A DNA stretch of 64,000 nucleotides, from positions 372,001 through 436,000 of the forward strand of contig JAKNDB010000107.1 in assembly GCA_024305405.1 (NCBI GenBank). Reading direction: 5' to 3'. The notes beneath the pieces were generated by a model, which was not told where the DNA came from, did not search any database, and worked only from the letters and a program-made list of their open reading frames with translations. The stretch comes from Dirofilaria immitis. Lineage: Eukaryota; Nematoda; Chromadorea; Rhabditida; Onchocercidae. The translations under genes were made by a program, and so were the position numbers. This document shows positions 15,701 through 28,732 of the stretch, piece by piece (within the stretch, counting starts at the first letter, position 1; each line of letters starts with the position of its first letter).

Positions 15701-18700
15701 CTGTGCAGTAAATTCATTTTCAGATTCCATCAAAGTTTCCTTTCTTCCATATGGTAATGTAAGCAATGTCAACCCATTGGTTTCACTGAATTCCCAAATG
15801 TTTTTGATAGGGCCTGTTTTGATCTTCATTTTTGCCTTCGTATCTTCTGGCTTTGTGACTTATCTTGTCGATGATATCAATACGAATTTTCTTCATCAGG
15901 TAGGCTTTTTTTTATTTTTCTATAATTCTATTTTAATCATTGTATGTTTAAACTTTTAAATGTTTGATCTTTATTTTTTAGAAAAACTTTTCGTAAAAAT
16001 GTGAATAGGTGATGGTTACTTCAAAAGAGGATCAGAATTTAGTTTTATACTACAAGTCCACTTATTTTATTGTTTATATGCATATGTGCTATGCGGTCTT
16101 TTTGATTTAGATCACACAATCTTAATGTTCTCAGTTCTAGTGGCTTTTCTTATATTTTAAACCTTCTTTTTAAAGGATTGAATTGGAAAATCTATGTTGA
16201 GAAGTATACCTTTATTTTCTAATAAGCTTGAACAGAATTCTTTTCATAAGAAAATTTTTGTTTTATGGAGTGTTAGAATATTTAAAACTACTTTAAAAAT
16301 TAATTCTTCCTATCATTGTTTTATATAAAAATTAATTTTTATCATTATTTTATACAAGTGTATTCTAAAATAAGGCAAACTAACAATTGAAAATTAAAAA
16401 AATTATTTTCCAGCAACTTCGTACTCGACTGAATACATTTACTTATTGGTCATCTGTATTAATTTCGGATTTGATCCTCTATGCATTTGTCTGCGCTGTT
16501 TCCATTGTTATTTTAAACGAATGGTTAAGTAATCTTAAATCTGAGTAAGTTCTTATACAAATTTCGTAAATTTATTACAGAGTTGAAATTTTTTACATAA
16601 GTTATATAAATGGGAAATATGATTTATATTTTTGCTATTTAGTAACCAAAATTATCACATTTTCTTGGTTTTATGAAATTTAAGCGCTTATTGAATAAAG
16701 CTATTCTTTATTCTTTAATTCTAGGTTTATTTAAGAGTTCGAGGTTAATTTGGAACTACCAGAATTGATCTATGCATATAGCAGAGTTTAACATTAGTTC
16801 TCATAAGTTTTAATGTTCGATCTGTTTCGAACTGTCCAATAATTTTTCTGACTTACAATGTGTTCAAGTCTAATTGATGTTCTAGTTATCCTTGATAATT
16901 ACCGCGATTAGTTACAGTTTGTTGTTGCTTTGGTTGATATATTTATGGCCAACATTGCCATTCGTTTATTTCATGGCTTTCTTAATTAATCATCCAGCAC
17001 GAGCTTATGTTGTGCTGATAATCACTAACACTTGTTGTTGCTCTTTGTGCTAGCATCATATCCTATATTATGATGTCCATAAAGCCGGACTTATTTCCAT
17101 ATTTACATGTAAGTGGTATTGCCGTTGAAAATTTTTCATTTTCAGATTTTTCATTGAAATTTACTTATCTTTTTTCGTGTATTAAAAACCATATTTATTT
17201 TACGGAGCGATGGAATATATTATGAGGGATCGAAATCCATCTATATTTTTTTATTATTAGGAAATGAATTCTGTGACGAAAAAATTTTTAAAATACCGGT
17301 GTTGAAATTCTGCTTTGTCTTCTTAAGGACCTACATCTTATGAATGTTAATATTATTTCAAATGCCTGGTTCTTGAATCTTCTGGAAAAGGTATTCAAAT
17401 TAATTCTAATTTAATGCATTGGAAAATACGTTTAAACTCTTGGAATGCATAAGGAGTGAGAAATTACTCTGGATTGAGATAATTGCAAAATTTTTTGCTT
17501 TTTGTAGCAGATCAAGGGAATAAATTGTTTTATTGAATTTCAGACAGCATTTCTGTTTACGCTTCCAACGTACAGCATGTCATACAGTTTGATTACGATT
17601 TTAGTTGCTGATGTTAACAAAGACAGGACTGATCTGTATAGTTGGGAGGTGCTTTTCTTATTTATTTTTTAAAAAATCCCATATACTTAAAACTATTAAA
17701 TTACTTATATCTTTTGAAAACTATGAATACTAATATTCTTTCGTTTGATCAGAACGATATGTTGCTGAAAATTGCTCTCATCGTTGATTTTTAAGATATA
17801 CTTTTGGATAAGAAATTTTAACTTATAAGACACTAAGTCTCTCACAAATATAAACATGTGTCATCCTGAATTTTATAAATTTATGAACAGAGTTTCGAAA
17901 TTATGGCTTTGACAGATTTATCTGTTTATCATCGCTATTCAGATTTGATAGCTTTATCTGTGGACCATCAGCATTTGTGATCTTGTCAGACGTCTGTTGA
18001 AAGCATCCAAATTCTTGTTTTATTCTCAAAATGATAAGACAAAACTACGTCATTTATTTTGAGAAAAATTTTCACTGGAACCTACTTATATTATTCATTA
18101 TTATTAAAATTGACAAAAATGAGAAACTATGAAATATATGAGATTCTTCAAGCAGACTTTAGGTTTTTATAATGTCACGCTGCATAACGTAATATTTCTA
18201 TTCTTTCAAGTTGGGCAGTTATTGACAATTTCAGCTAAATTATGTTTCCAGAAAAAATTAGGTGGAGTTTTAAAATTTTGCAGATTTAAAAAACACTAAC
18301 CTGCCTTTTTAGAAGCTTGGACGTATTTACTTTGTGATGGCTTGTTCAGGATTTTTATTTTGGATTATTTTGATAATGATAAATTTTAAACCTGTGGCAG
18401 TATACATGCACGGTTTGTTATCTGTAATACGAAGGACAACATCAAGTTTATCAATGGTTTGAATCTAACTTTATTGAAAAAAACGTGGTCTCTTTTGCGT
18501 CTTGAATTTATATCATAATTTTTAGCTTTTTTAAGCATTTTTTTAAATAAAAGAGACCAAATTTGTTTAAAAACAAGTATTTATCTAGGTTTTTTCAACA
18601 TACTTCTACCAAAGTAAAGCGAGACACTATGTGATAATATATGATGTTGTAGAAATGCAGTATTTTGATTACATCTAATTCTAAGAGGAAATCGATAAAT

Positions 18701-21569
18701 TCTTGCAAATTTTAAAAATTACCTTATTATCAGAACTAATACAATAATTTCTTAGAAAATTTATCGAATCCTACAAATGAATTATGCGAATGGTTTAATA
18801 CAATAGATTGAATCTTTAAATTACATTTGATGAAAAATTTTTCAGAGAAAAAAATTACATTTTAAATCACCAAAAATAAACCTTGATGAATTTATCAAAT
18901 TATATTATTATGTATTTTTTAAATATTATCATATTTTTTTAAAAATATTAAAAATTATGATAGGAAGAATTATTTTCTGAAGATATTTTAGTTCGAGGTA
19001 AAGTTCTCTTCTTCATAGCAGAAACTTATCTTTAAAAAGAGACGGAATGATTGAACATATAATTTCGAAAAAGATGCGTATATTTTAGTTTTCTAAGTAT
19101 TTTAGTACGAAAACAATTTGGAAGATGTCGATGTGAAGAATGAACGAGAATGCATGTCGCGGAAAACAAATGCCGAATTAGCACTTGCTGTTCGTAATTT
19201 GAATAAGTACTATGGGAATTTTCATGCTGTTCGTTCTCTTACTTTTGGTATCGAGCCCGGTGAATGTTTCGGTCTTTTGGGTCCGTTTCACTGAATTTTG
19301 CAATTTCCTTATTGTGAAACAGTATTAGAAGCAGCTTAAAAATTTGTTTGATGATGAGATAATCTTTAGCTTAGTGAATTATTAAGTATTGAGTTCTTCA
19401 GAAATTGCCGTACCTGTTGATATTCGTTTCTTGTCAGAAGAAAATAATAATCAAAGAGAGCAGAACAAAACTTTCTGTTTTTGCGTAGTCGTAATTTTAA
19501 AGTTTATGAATTATCATGAAATTCAAGTCTTGAAGTAGAAACTTTCAGGGGTGAATGGTGCGGGTAAAACAACAACATTTGATATGCTAACCGGTGCATC
19601 CATACCGGATAGAGGTGAAGCTTTCATCAATGGCCGTTCCATTTTAAAAAACAGGTTTATTTGATGTCCTATTAAATTAAAACTTTGTAATTTGCTTGTA
19701 TTACTATACGGTAATCTACTAACATAGGTGTTTTTACTAACAACTTTCATAATGTTTATTTCATCTTTTTTGTTTGCATCATTGAAAGATAAGTTTTTCA
19801 GATTATTGGATTCTGTCCACAGTTTGATGCACTTCATCCGAAACTTACAGTTAGACAAACTCTGCAGCTCTTTGCTTCTCTTTGTGGCTTTGTTAATTCT
19901 GTAAAACTTGTGAAAGCTCTTCTTGAAGCAGTATCATTAACAGTGCATGCCGATGTTTGCGTCGAATTTCTTAGGTTTATAGTTAACACTTAATTTTTAT
20001 GTTTTCGAGATTTTATAATAACCAGTTTCATAGATTAAATGAAAAGTTGCAAATGCTTATATTTTTCATACCAATTATTTAATGAATTTGAAACATTAAT
20101 TCCTTAAGAAAAACGAAAAATCAATGGAAGTTAAAATACATAATTTTATTATTGTTTTAACGAAGTTCTTTTTATTGCTACCATTCATTTGAGGTCAGTT
20201 TTGATATTTCTCAACCACCATATAAGTATATATTTTACCGTCAGCAACTGTTGATGTTTAATACCAAAAGCGTTTCATGAAAAAACTTTATTTATTATCA
20301 AGTTAATCATTTGACTCTAATCACTGATCGCACTACTTGTTACAATAGTATATTTTTGTAACTTGTCGTATGCAAGATGATAGAGTTATGTGGATTCTCT
20401 GTAGATTTTTTGTTCAAAAAAGTTGATTTTATGATCCTTGTTGGTTTTACGATTTTTTACATTTTGATATTTGATAAAGAGCTTTTTAGCGGTGGTCAGC
20501 GCCGGCGCTTGAGTTTAGCAGTAGCGTTAATATCGCATACTGATTTAATACTGCTTGACGAACCAACTGCTGGAGTCGATCCGAAAGCAAGGCGCCAAAT
20601 TTGGTGCTTACTGAATGCAGTGCGTGAAAAACATCGAGCAATGCTTCTTACATCACATAGCATGACTGAGTGTGAAGCACTCTGTAATCGAGTTGGGATC
20701 ATGGATCAAGGTTCTTTGATTGCTATTGGAACACCACAGCATATTAAGACAAGGTTAAGCTTCTTCTTTTCACAATCATAAACAATTATACAAAAAGCAG
20801 AGGAAATGATATCAATTGCAGAATTTCACAAATATTAAATATCGCGGGGTCTTTTCATGGCATTTGAAGCAATTTAATTATTTTTATTTCCTTTCGTTTC
20901 ATATATGATAATAAAAAAGTAGAGGAAGGAAATTTTACTATGATTTTCTTTCCTCAGATTTGGTGAAAAATACACATTGGTTATAACTATTGCTGATCAG
21001 CATAGACGGGATAATTTAACTTGTTTGGTTAAAGAAATTTTTCCTAATTCTATTGAGAAAGGTGCTTATGGCACATGCTTATTATGGGATATTACAAAAA
21101 CGAAAAGTGATAGGTGAGTAATTTTGCTGTATCCAGTTATTTATATTTCTCATATTTCAATATTTCATATATAGATATCAAATGGCCAAAGTTATGTGAA
21201 GTATATTGAAGTTACATTTTTAAAAAATGAATTGGAAATCTGTTCGTAAGGAATAATTGACTTGTGGATGATATTCACTTAAGGATTTTCGCGTAATTGT
21301 CACAGTTTAGGTGGTCGGTGATGTATAGAAAATTATGCCAACTTGCGGCGCGGTTTCCTTGGATCACTGACTATTCTCTGACACAGACGACATTAGAAGG
21401 AGTTTTCTGCAACTTTTACAGCGCGAGAAGTGATTCATTATTAGCAAAATATAAGCTAATTTATACTGATTTGGTCATTTGCTTTGATTATGAGCCTTTT
21501 AGCCTTCTATATATAAAGTTGTGTTTTCACTCTGCATATTGCATTTATAAATCGGTTTCTAGTTTCTAA
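6791..21569 (+). CDS. ABCA-family full ABC transporter (two TMDs, two NBDs)
   Basis: Exons read as 6791-6925, 7091-7361, 7499-7686, 8326-8555, 8823-9014, 9471-9593, 9855-9996, 10035-10241, 10715-10948, 11328-11503, 11892-12181, 12446-12606, 12821-12974, 13365-13504, 13680-13778, 14101-14192, 14598-14774, 14912-15087, 15325-15469, 15709-15899, 16414-16544, 16918-17108, 17328-17390, 17544-17648, 18313-18456, 19106-19280, 19549-19654, 19802-19974, 20490-20753, 20958-21113 and 21311-21569, giving about 1,765 residues, close to the size of C. elegans CED-7. The start [14 protein letters not shown] resembles the ABCA N-terminus. NBD1 shows Walker [10 protein letters not shown] (exon 11), signature LSGGMKRKL, Walker [13 protein letters not shown] and H-loop [12 protein letters not shown]2 shows [41 protein letters not shown] and TSHSMTECE, then [13 protein letters not shown]. 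Family members move lipids or related substrates across membranes; the exact orthologue (CED-7 or an ABT protein) is undecided. Several exons need one base added to stay in frame (runs near 7177, 10734, 11357, 12031, 14733, 19646). The exon 8/9/10 joins, the end of exon 17 and exon 22 are not fully resolved. Confidence 0.9.
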
Positions 21570-23713
21570 AATTTTTACCGAAATGATAGATGTTCGCATT
21601 CTCAATGAATTTCTTTGAAATTGATATTTCCACATTCTTGTATTATTGTACAAATTTTTGTATTTTGCTCTGTTTGGATCAAAACTTATATATATGTAAT
21701 ATATAAATGTATACATATATATATATGAATTTTTAAAAGTTATATATGTATGCAAACTTATAGCTATAATTTGTGCCAAATTTTTGGAATATCTATGTGC
21801 AGACGATGTTGATGTTATTGTAAAATTTTGGTCGAATTCATTATATTCCCATCACATAGTCAAAAATAATTTTACGTTTTTACGAAAAAAGATTTGTTAT
21901 GAAAATGAAGATATCAGAAAGTCAAAAAGGAAGAATTGATGTGAAAGAGTTGAAGAGGATTTTCATGCGTCGTTTGAAATGGACTTCCACTTTTTTTTTT
22001 TTTTTTACTATTCGTAACTAATTCCAGTGAATGTGTAACATATCATTTTTTTTTTGTTTCATTTTCTCTATGTAAACGATTGAAGAATTTAAATTTAGTA
22101 ATAAAAAGAAATTGACATTCTACTGAAATGTATTTGATTAAAAGTGAAAGAGGAATTTCTTCATGCAATTAAAATACAATATTTGGATTTTTTTGGAGAT
22201 AATTGCAATGAAAGATTTTATGTAGTCAAGTATTGTTTGTTTCAATGTCAATTGTTAGAAACAGAATCTTCCAACTAATCTAATAGCTAAAAAAAAAAAA
22301 TGAATTATATAAAGTACTCTTGTTCGTATCTTTTTCATGATGTTACACCTTTTGTTCTTCATTTTTTTTTTTGATCAGTTTATTCCAAATATTGCCGTTT
22401 TATTTTTCTTTTTATCCTGAATTTCTTCAATTCCATTGTATTGTTCCTTTGAGTTTATTATTTTTTAAAACTATTTCATGTGTGATGAATATATTATCAT
22501 TGCGATAATAATCAGTCGCTAACTAGTCACAAAAAATTTGCTTAAGACTTGATAGTACTAGGAGAATAAACAGATAATGACGATGCATACATTTCTTTCG
22601 AATACATATATATTTCTTCGATAAGAGAGAGAGAAAGAAAAAATGTATGTGTCCGAGAGAATACATAATCGATGTCTCGAAAGAAATTTATAGAAGGAAT
22701 AGATGATTGATATTTTCGAGATTACAATTTAAATAAAAAGCAAGAACATGATAGTGTCGACAAAAAGAGAAAAAATTTTTACGTTAAGTTCAATGAATAA
22801 ACAATGAGTGTGACTCCAAAATTACGTGTTTGAATCTTAACCGATTACATTTCGTAAAGAAAAGGATTCAAGTTGAAATGACGGATTGAATATATTCTGT
22901 TTTACCTTCATTTTTTTTACTTCATCTCGATTGATTGTTTATAAACACGTTGCAATCATTGTTTACAACTAATTTCACTTGCTTCATTTGTTTTTCATGT
23001 GCGATTATTCGAATACAAGTACCCTTATCAAGATGATTGTTTATATCGTTGCTCTTCTGACTTATATTTTATGATATCTTTGTGCATAGTTAGATAACTG
23101 AATTAACTATTTCAGCTAACTTGTAAATTGCAAAGATCGTTTCTTTGCATAATATTGCGACTTCCTATCTGTAGTTTGCGAATCGGGAACTTTGAATTTC
23201 GCAAAGGGAGAAAGCTTAACGAATTTAGCACTGGCAATCGTTGTCTAACGCTACAGTCCATGAGTTCAGTTCGTGATTTGATTTTTCAAACTTTTAGGTT
23301 TGTATCATTGACGATTTTTGCTGTTTAAACAAGAAGGCGAACGAAAATGGAGAATGATGATGATTTCTAGTTGCGTTAATGCATGAGTTAGATTTGTTTG
23401 GTTCCATGCAATTCTTCTGAATTCCTTGCAAACTTAGAAGGATTGGATAAGCGGCCATATCTCCTGTCTTCAATCAGCTACAACTTGATTTCTGACTTTG
23501 TATTTAAGTTGCAGAAATAATGCAATATTGTAACTAGTTGGAGCTATAAGCATGATTCGTCGGGTTCCATCAGTGTACATTTGGAAGTGAAAACCTTATG
23601 AGCTAATTTTGTTGATGTATTATTTACGATGCTGATTTTTTATGTTCATCATTTATAAGGAACTGTAATTTAATAATCTTCAATTCTAAGTTACACAGTC
23701 GTCAGACAAGGAA
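21570..23713. other. Intergenic region between ABCA gene and UTP18
   Basis: No coding exons are recognisable. The stretch holds a (TA)-rich segment around 21685-21745, long T runs near 21990-22010 and a GA-rich patch near 22625-22650. It should contain the 3' end of the ABC transporter transcript and the promoter of UTP18. TTACACAG ending at 23698, 15 bases before the UTP18 ATG, is a plausible splice-leader or leader-exon acceptor. Confidence 0.55.
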
Positions 23714-26700
23714 ATGGTTCGACTGAAACGGAGGAATAAAGAGCGAGAAGAAGAAGATCAATTAGCAAAAAAATTATTCGGTAGCAGTGCTGGTTTTCCG
23801 GATGGTTTTGAGGACACTGATAATGACGATGACGAGGAAGAAAGTACATTTAAAATTGATGTACGTCTACGTATTTGTCTATTGAATTATTGAATTATAT
23901 GGTCAAATAGAAATGTTTTTAAATTTAAGTGGCAAGTTTAACTAACTAGCTCATCTTGTTTACGGAGACAAGACTTAAAAGGCATTTAATAATTTATTCC
24001 ATGAAATCTCTCACTAACTTATGAATTCGTTTTCTTATTAGAATTGATTGTAACTACTTAGTTATATCGGTGGGTTTTGAATTTTTTTATGTCGTTAAAT
24101 TTAGGAGTAACGACAATTACGAAAATGTGAGGAATTGTTTTAGGAAGAAGTGAGTAAAAAACCTGTTTGGCGGGATGAAGATGATGAAGTTGAAGAGCCA
24201 GTTGTGGATGTACCGTTGCATCGCAGAAAATGGACATAAGAAAAACAACTGATGCTATAAATCAGAAAATAACCCCAAAGGTTTTTTTTCTCTTACTCGT
24301 TACTTTAATGTGCGCCAATCATATAGTTTCAGATCTAGATGGCAATGATTGACAGAATTACATTGTATTCAGAATTTTATTTTTCGCATCACCGTTTGCA
24401 ATTAATTCAGAAATTATTCAATATTTTTAGTAATAAATTTGAATTTCTTTTGAGAATAAATTTAAGTTCAGTGCAGTTGTTAAGCATGTATACTAGTAAT
24501 CTTGCAATCGAAAATTTCGTGGACCCAAATATCTGCCGTTCTATTTTCGCTGATTAACTAAATAATGGAAATCTACATCATTCCATTAATTTGTAAAAAA
24601 TGGTTTATTCCTTAAAGGATAACAAAACTACAAATTTTCCAGGAATATGAGGGACGATTACGAGAGATGTTTAGCCATAGTTTTGGCGCTGCTCCATCTT
24701 GGTCGCAGCCTTCCTGTATGTTCCTCTCTTTATATTAAAATCTCATTTCCTGAAATATATTTCATTTCTGATTAATTCTGTAATGCTGTCTAATTTCTTT
24801 CATATAAAAATATAGAAAGTATTTTAGTTTATGAAAATAAGAAGACTCAATATGCTCAATCTGATGACGATGATCTGGAGGATGCATTACATGAAATAAC
24901 TGCGTTTACAGGAAAATGTGTTACTAACAGCAAGTCATTACCAAAAGGTGTGATTAACGTCAAACGATTGGATAATGTTATGCGTGGACATCGCCTTGGA
25001 AAGGTCATTTCTATTTATTATTATGAATTAGAGGTTAATAAAATTTTGCTTCGTAGGAATTTCAAATAATCTAATTGTATCGTTGTGACGGCAAAATATT
25101 TTCTTTAGAAACCGATGAGAGCATTACAATTTCATCCTACTCGTAAGGTTCTTATGTGTGCCGGTGAAAATGGTCTTCTTAATCTTTTCGAGGTATTTTT
25201 TATATTTCATGGTTCTATGTTTTATTATTACATTAACATAATTTTACTTTCTTTGAATAAGTCCAAATCCATTTATTCAGATAGACAAACCAGAAACAGA
25301 AGAAACTTTTTTGCAAAGCATTCGATTTAAAGCATTTCCAATTACCAGTGCTTTCTTCGGTGCAGACGGTTCCAAAATAATTGTTGGCTCGAAAAAGAAG
25401 GTTCAAGAACTCGATTCTTTCTGATTTATTATCTGGATATTATATTATTGCTAGTAGTTCGTATCGTTTATATATTAATCTACTGAACACAGACAATATA
25501 TAGGTCTTTATGTTGTTTATATGTATATATATTATTATTATTGTATTACTACTATAATTTCGTTACGATATCAATATTTTTTACAGGAATCTCTCTTTGC
25601 TACGATCTTCTGGATGGCAAAGTAATGCAAATGAGAGTGCCATACGGTATCGGTTTTATTTTCCGCTTCTTCATCTTGCAAACTGAAAAAACAAATCAAG
25701 TGTTATGTACAAAAAGTTTTACAGAAATGGCAGGGATGAATATGGGATATTTTTCGCTTTCGTTTGATGGCAAATACATAGCTGTTTTGGCACATAATGA
25801 AGTACACATTTTAACTTCAATGGTTCGTTATTAGAATACACTATATTGAATTATGAATAATTTATTTTTAACTTCCGTTCATTAAAAATAATCAAGCTTG
25901 TTATGCTGGGCATATAAGATTTCAATACTCTCTGGCATAGGCCCTATAGTAATTTATGCTTTTCGAAATTTATTCTTAGTAGCAATAAGAGTTGAACTAG
26001 GTATCTAAGTCAATTTAATAAAAATGAATTGAAAACTGAATGTAGTAATTATTGGCGTAGTTATCAAGATAAGTCGAATTTGTTATAACTGATTTAAAAA
26101 AGGCTGAAATAAAAAAGATTTTTCCTATGATGTAAAATTTTTCTATATGCCACGTTTAACTTCCTGCACTATATATTTTTACATGTTATCTAACACGTAT
26201 AGCTAGCATTATGAATTGCGCTTTACTAAATACTTAAAAGCACCAAAAATGCCAACATACAAGTAAGATAGATAGCAGATAATTAGCTGTATAAGGTCTT
26301 TTGCCTTTTTTACCTAGTTCACGATTTGTATACATACTGAATTGTCTACTGTTTTTTCTTATCGTTTCCCATCTCTATTTTTTCTCTCTTGAAAGTGGCT
26401 GCATATGCATTCCATTTTAATAAATTTTTTGGATTAAGATTAAATTTCAGTCATCGGAATATGTTGGTGTCCTGACGGCTTCAACAAAAATTGCATGCGT
26501 GAAATTCTTTCCGAATGATTCATCAACCGTTCTTGCTCTTGGGGGTAGGTTTGATGTTTTATAATTTTATTCACATTAAAAAGATGTGAAGATACTGTTG
26601 AGGACTGCCTAAACGAATAATGTTCAGAAAATGGACAGGTATTTATATGGAACATCAGAAAGTCGAAAGAACAACAAACATTTTACGATGAAGGTTCAGT

Positions 26701-27566
26701 AAGAGGAACGGTGATACGAATAAGTGAAAATGGTCAGTATATCGCTTGTGGGTAAGTTTTTAAGATTATTGAATGACAGTGAGGATAAGAATGTTTTCTG
26801 TTTAGAAAGATTGATCGGACTGTTCTGAGAAGCTTTGTTAGTCCTATAGAAACACTGGCTTGATAAATTATTTGCAAAATGTAGAATTAAAAATAATTGT
26901 TAATTATTGAATTACCTTCATAATTAGTAATATTTGGCAGGAAGCAGATTTAATTTTTGATATTGCTAAAAATAAGTAAATAAGCATTTGTTATGTTTTA
27001 CAGAACGCTTTTTTATCAATTATCATTTCCGTCAATTATTTGTTTATTTTCGCGTTCTAAACAACATTGATTTCCAAAAATTTAAAGAGCGTCATCTTTA
27101 GATCTAATACAGGAATTGTAAATCTGTATGACTCTGCAGATATCCTAAAAAATTCGTTCCCAAACCTATAAAAGTGTTCGATAATCTCACAACAAGTATT
27201 GATTACATGACATTCAATGCTGATTCGCAAATTCTTTCGATATCTTCAAGTGTAAAAGTAAGTGGTCTATTTCTTTAGCTTCTCTGAGCATTAAAAACAG
27301 CATGAGAATCTTCGTTTTTCACTTCTGTAGCTTATAGCGTTTCAGTGAGTAATATAAATGTTAGTTGCAAATGTATGTTCCAGAACAATTCGATCCGGCT
27401 AATGCATGTTGGGAGTCGAACTGTTTATACAAATTTTCCGCCAAGAAATATAAACGTTGGAAAAGTAACAGTGACTGATTTTTCACCGAAAAGTGCTTAT
27501 ATGGCTGTTGGTGATGATCACGGTTTCCTCTCCTTATTTCGACTTTCGCATTTCACCACTTATTGA
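23714..27566 (+). CDS. UTP18: U3 snoRNA-associated WD40 protein UTP18
   Basis: Eleven exons: 23714-23860, 24144-24280, 24643-24715, 24828-25003, 25109-25192, 25281-25400, 25587-25822, 26451-26544, 26628-26751, 27102-27257 and 27384-27566. With three single-base corrections these total 511 codons including stop, comparable to the roughly 550-residue human protein. The N-terminus is basic then acidic (MVRLKRRNKEREEEDQLAKK, followed by a DNDDDEEE patch), as usual for UTP18. WD40 strands follow, including ALQFHPTRKVLMCAGENG, FSLSFDGKYIAVLAHN and RISENGQYIACG. The end, DFSPKSAYMAVGDDHGFLSL then FRLSHF, matches the family C-terminus. UTP18 acts in the nucleolus in the UTP-B part of the small-subunit processome during 18S rRNA maturation. 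Frame breaks sit in A runs at 24227-24230 and 27147-27152, with a third inferred at 25392-25396; adding one A at each restores continuous frame. The start is the first ATG after a TTACACAG acceptor. Confidence 0.92.
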
Positions 27567-28732
27567 AGACCTATTGATAAAGATGTAAAGAAATGCTTTG
27601 CAATGGCCGAAAAATAACGAGGAAGTAGAGAAAAATCACAATAGGATGAAGAAATGGGGCTGCTTCACAGCACATAATTTAATGGCGGTGCATGTGATAT
27701 TCGGTGTGGGCATTTGTTTCGAGACAAAATTGAGAAAGCGAGAAAAACCGGCCATTGCAACGATTATGGGGATTTTTATTTTGAGAGCAATGTTTTCCCG
27801 GTTTTATTCACTTGTTTAAACAGGTTATGTTAACGACATATCGTTGATGTCAACCAATATTAAATAAAATTTGTGAGAATACAAACTAACAAATACTTCA
27901 CAAATAAGGTTTTTGTTCAGAATCAACATACTCGTAAAGAACTACCCAACCCCTTTTCTCAATCGCTTTTTATTCATTTGTTTTTCAGGATATTTTATAT
28001 TCCTTTTCTTTCTATAATTAGAACGTAAGATTTCGAGATATTCGAAAAATTACACATCTGGAATATGCAATCATCATAACATCTGGGTATATAAGACGTA
28101 TTTAATGCGAAAAGCATTTACATCAACAAATTCCATAAAGTTCTATGTTTTTATAAAATCGATTTTTTTCACAGTATAAAATAAATAACGAAGAGGATGA
28201 GCTCAATACAAATATTTCGAAAGAGTCGATTTACCCTTAGGTCCCATCACAAGCGACGATTGCAATACGTTGAAGATACAGCGATAGCAAAAATTGGAGA
28301 TTATCCTTCCACTGATTAGCTACGCTCTCATCAAACAATTTTTTTTGGCCAGACTAAAAAAATACAGGTAGGGATAGTTGCTCCATCTATATCCACACTT
28401 CATTGTAGTTAAAAGGTCTTGTGAAAAAATATTGGGTAATGTCTATTTGATTTAAGTTAATGTAGTGGAAGTGAATACTTTAAGAATCAAACACAAAATA
28501 AATGACATTCAACAAACATTGAGCAAACTGCAGTGTCGATTTTACTCTAAGACATGTACAATTAAGAGAAAACAGGCCAAATTATGATGATTAAGGGTAA
28601 AATAATGCGGGATGAGGGTCGATTTTTCAAAACTACCGTGTACAAGCGTGCAATAAAGGAGATGGACAGGCGAGAAATTTGCAGAATTAAGGAAAAACAA
28701 AGAGAATAATAGCTACTGATGAAAAGGATATT
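27567..28732. other. Convergent intergenic region (UTP18 and importin-5 3' ends)
   Basis: No gene is supportable here. AATAAA motifs, for example near 27854, can serve as the UTP18 polyadenylation signal. A plus-strand frame at 27598-27819 has no splice context or family resemblance. Confidence 0.55.

Noticed and set aside
6791..21569. Calling the ABCA gene a pseudogene
   Set aside because: Both ATP-binding domains keep all catalytic motifs, splice sites are intact over about 31 exons, and most frame breaks sit in homopolymers as in clearly essential neighbours such as importin-5.
27598..27819. 73-codon plus-strand ORF after UTP18
   Set aside because: It lies in the UTP18 3' region, resembles no family and lacks splice or start context.
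28190..28380. Minus-strand frame considered as the last importin-5 exon
   Set aside because: The exon at 28733-28819 joins in phase after the GAG|GTACAT donor and its sequence matches the importin-5 C-terminus, so this frame is not needed.
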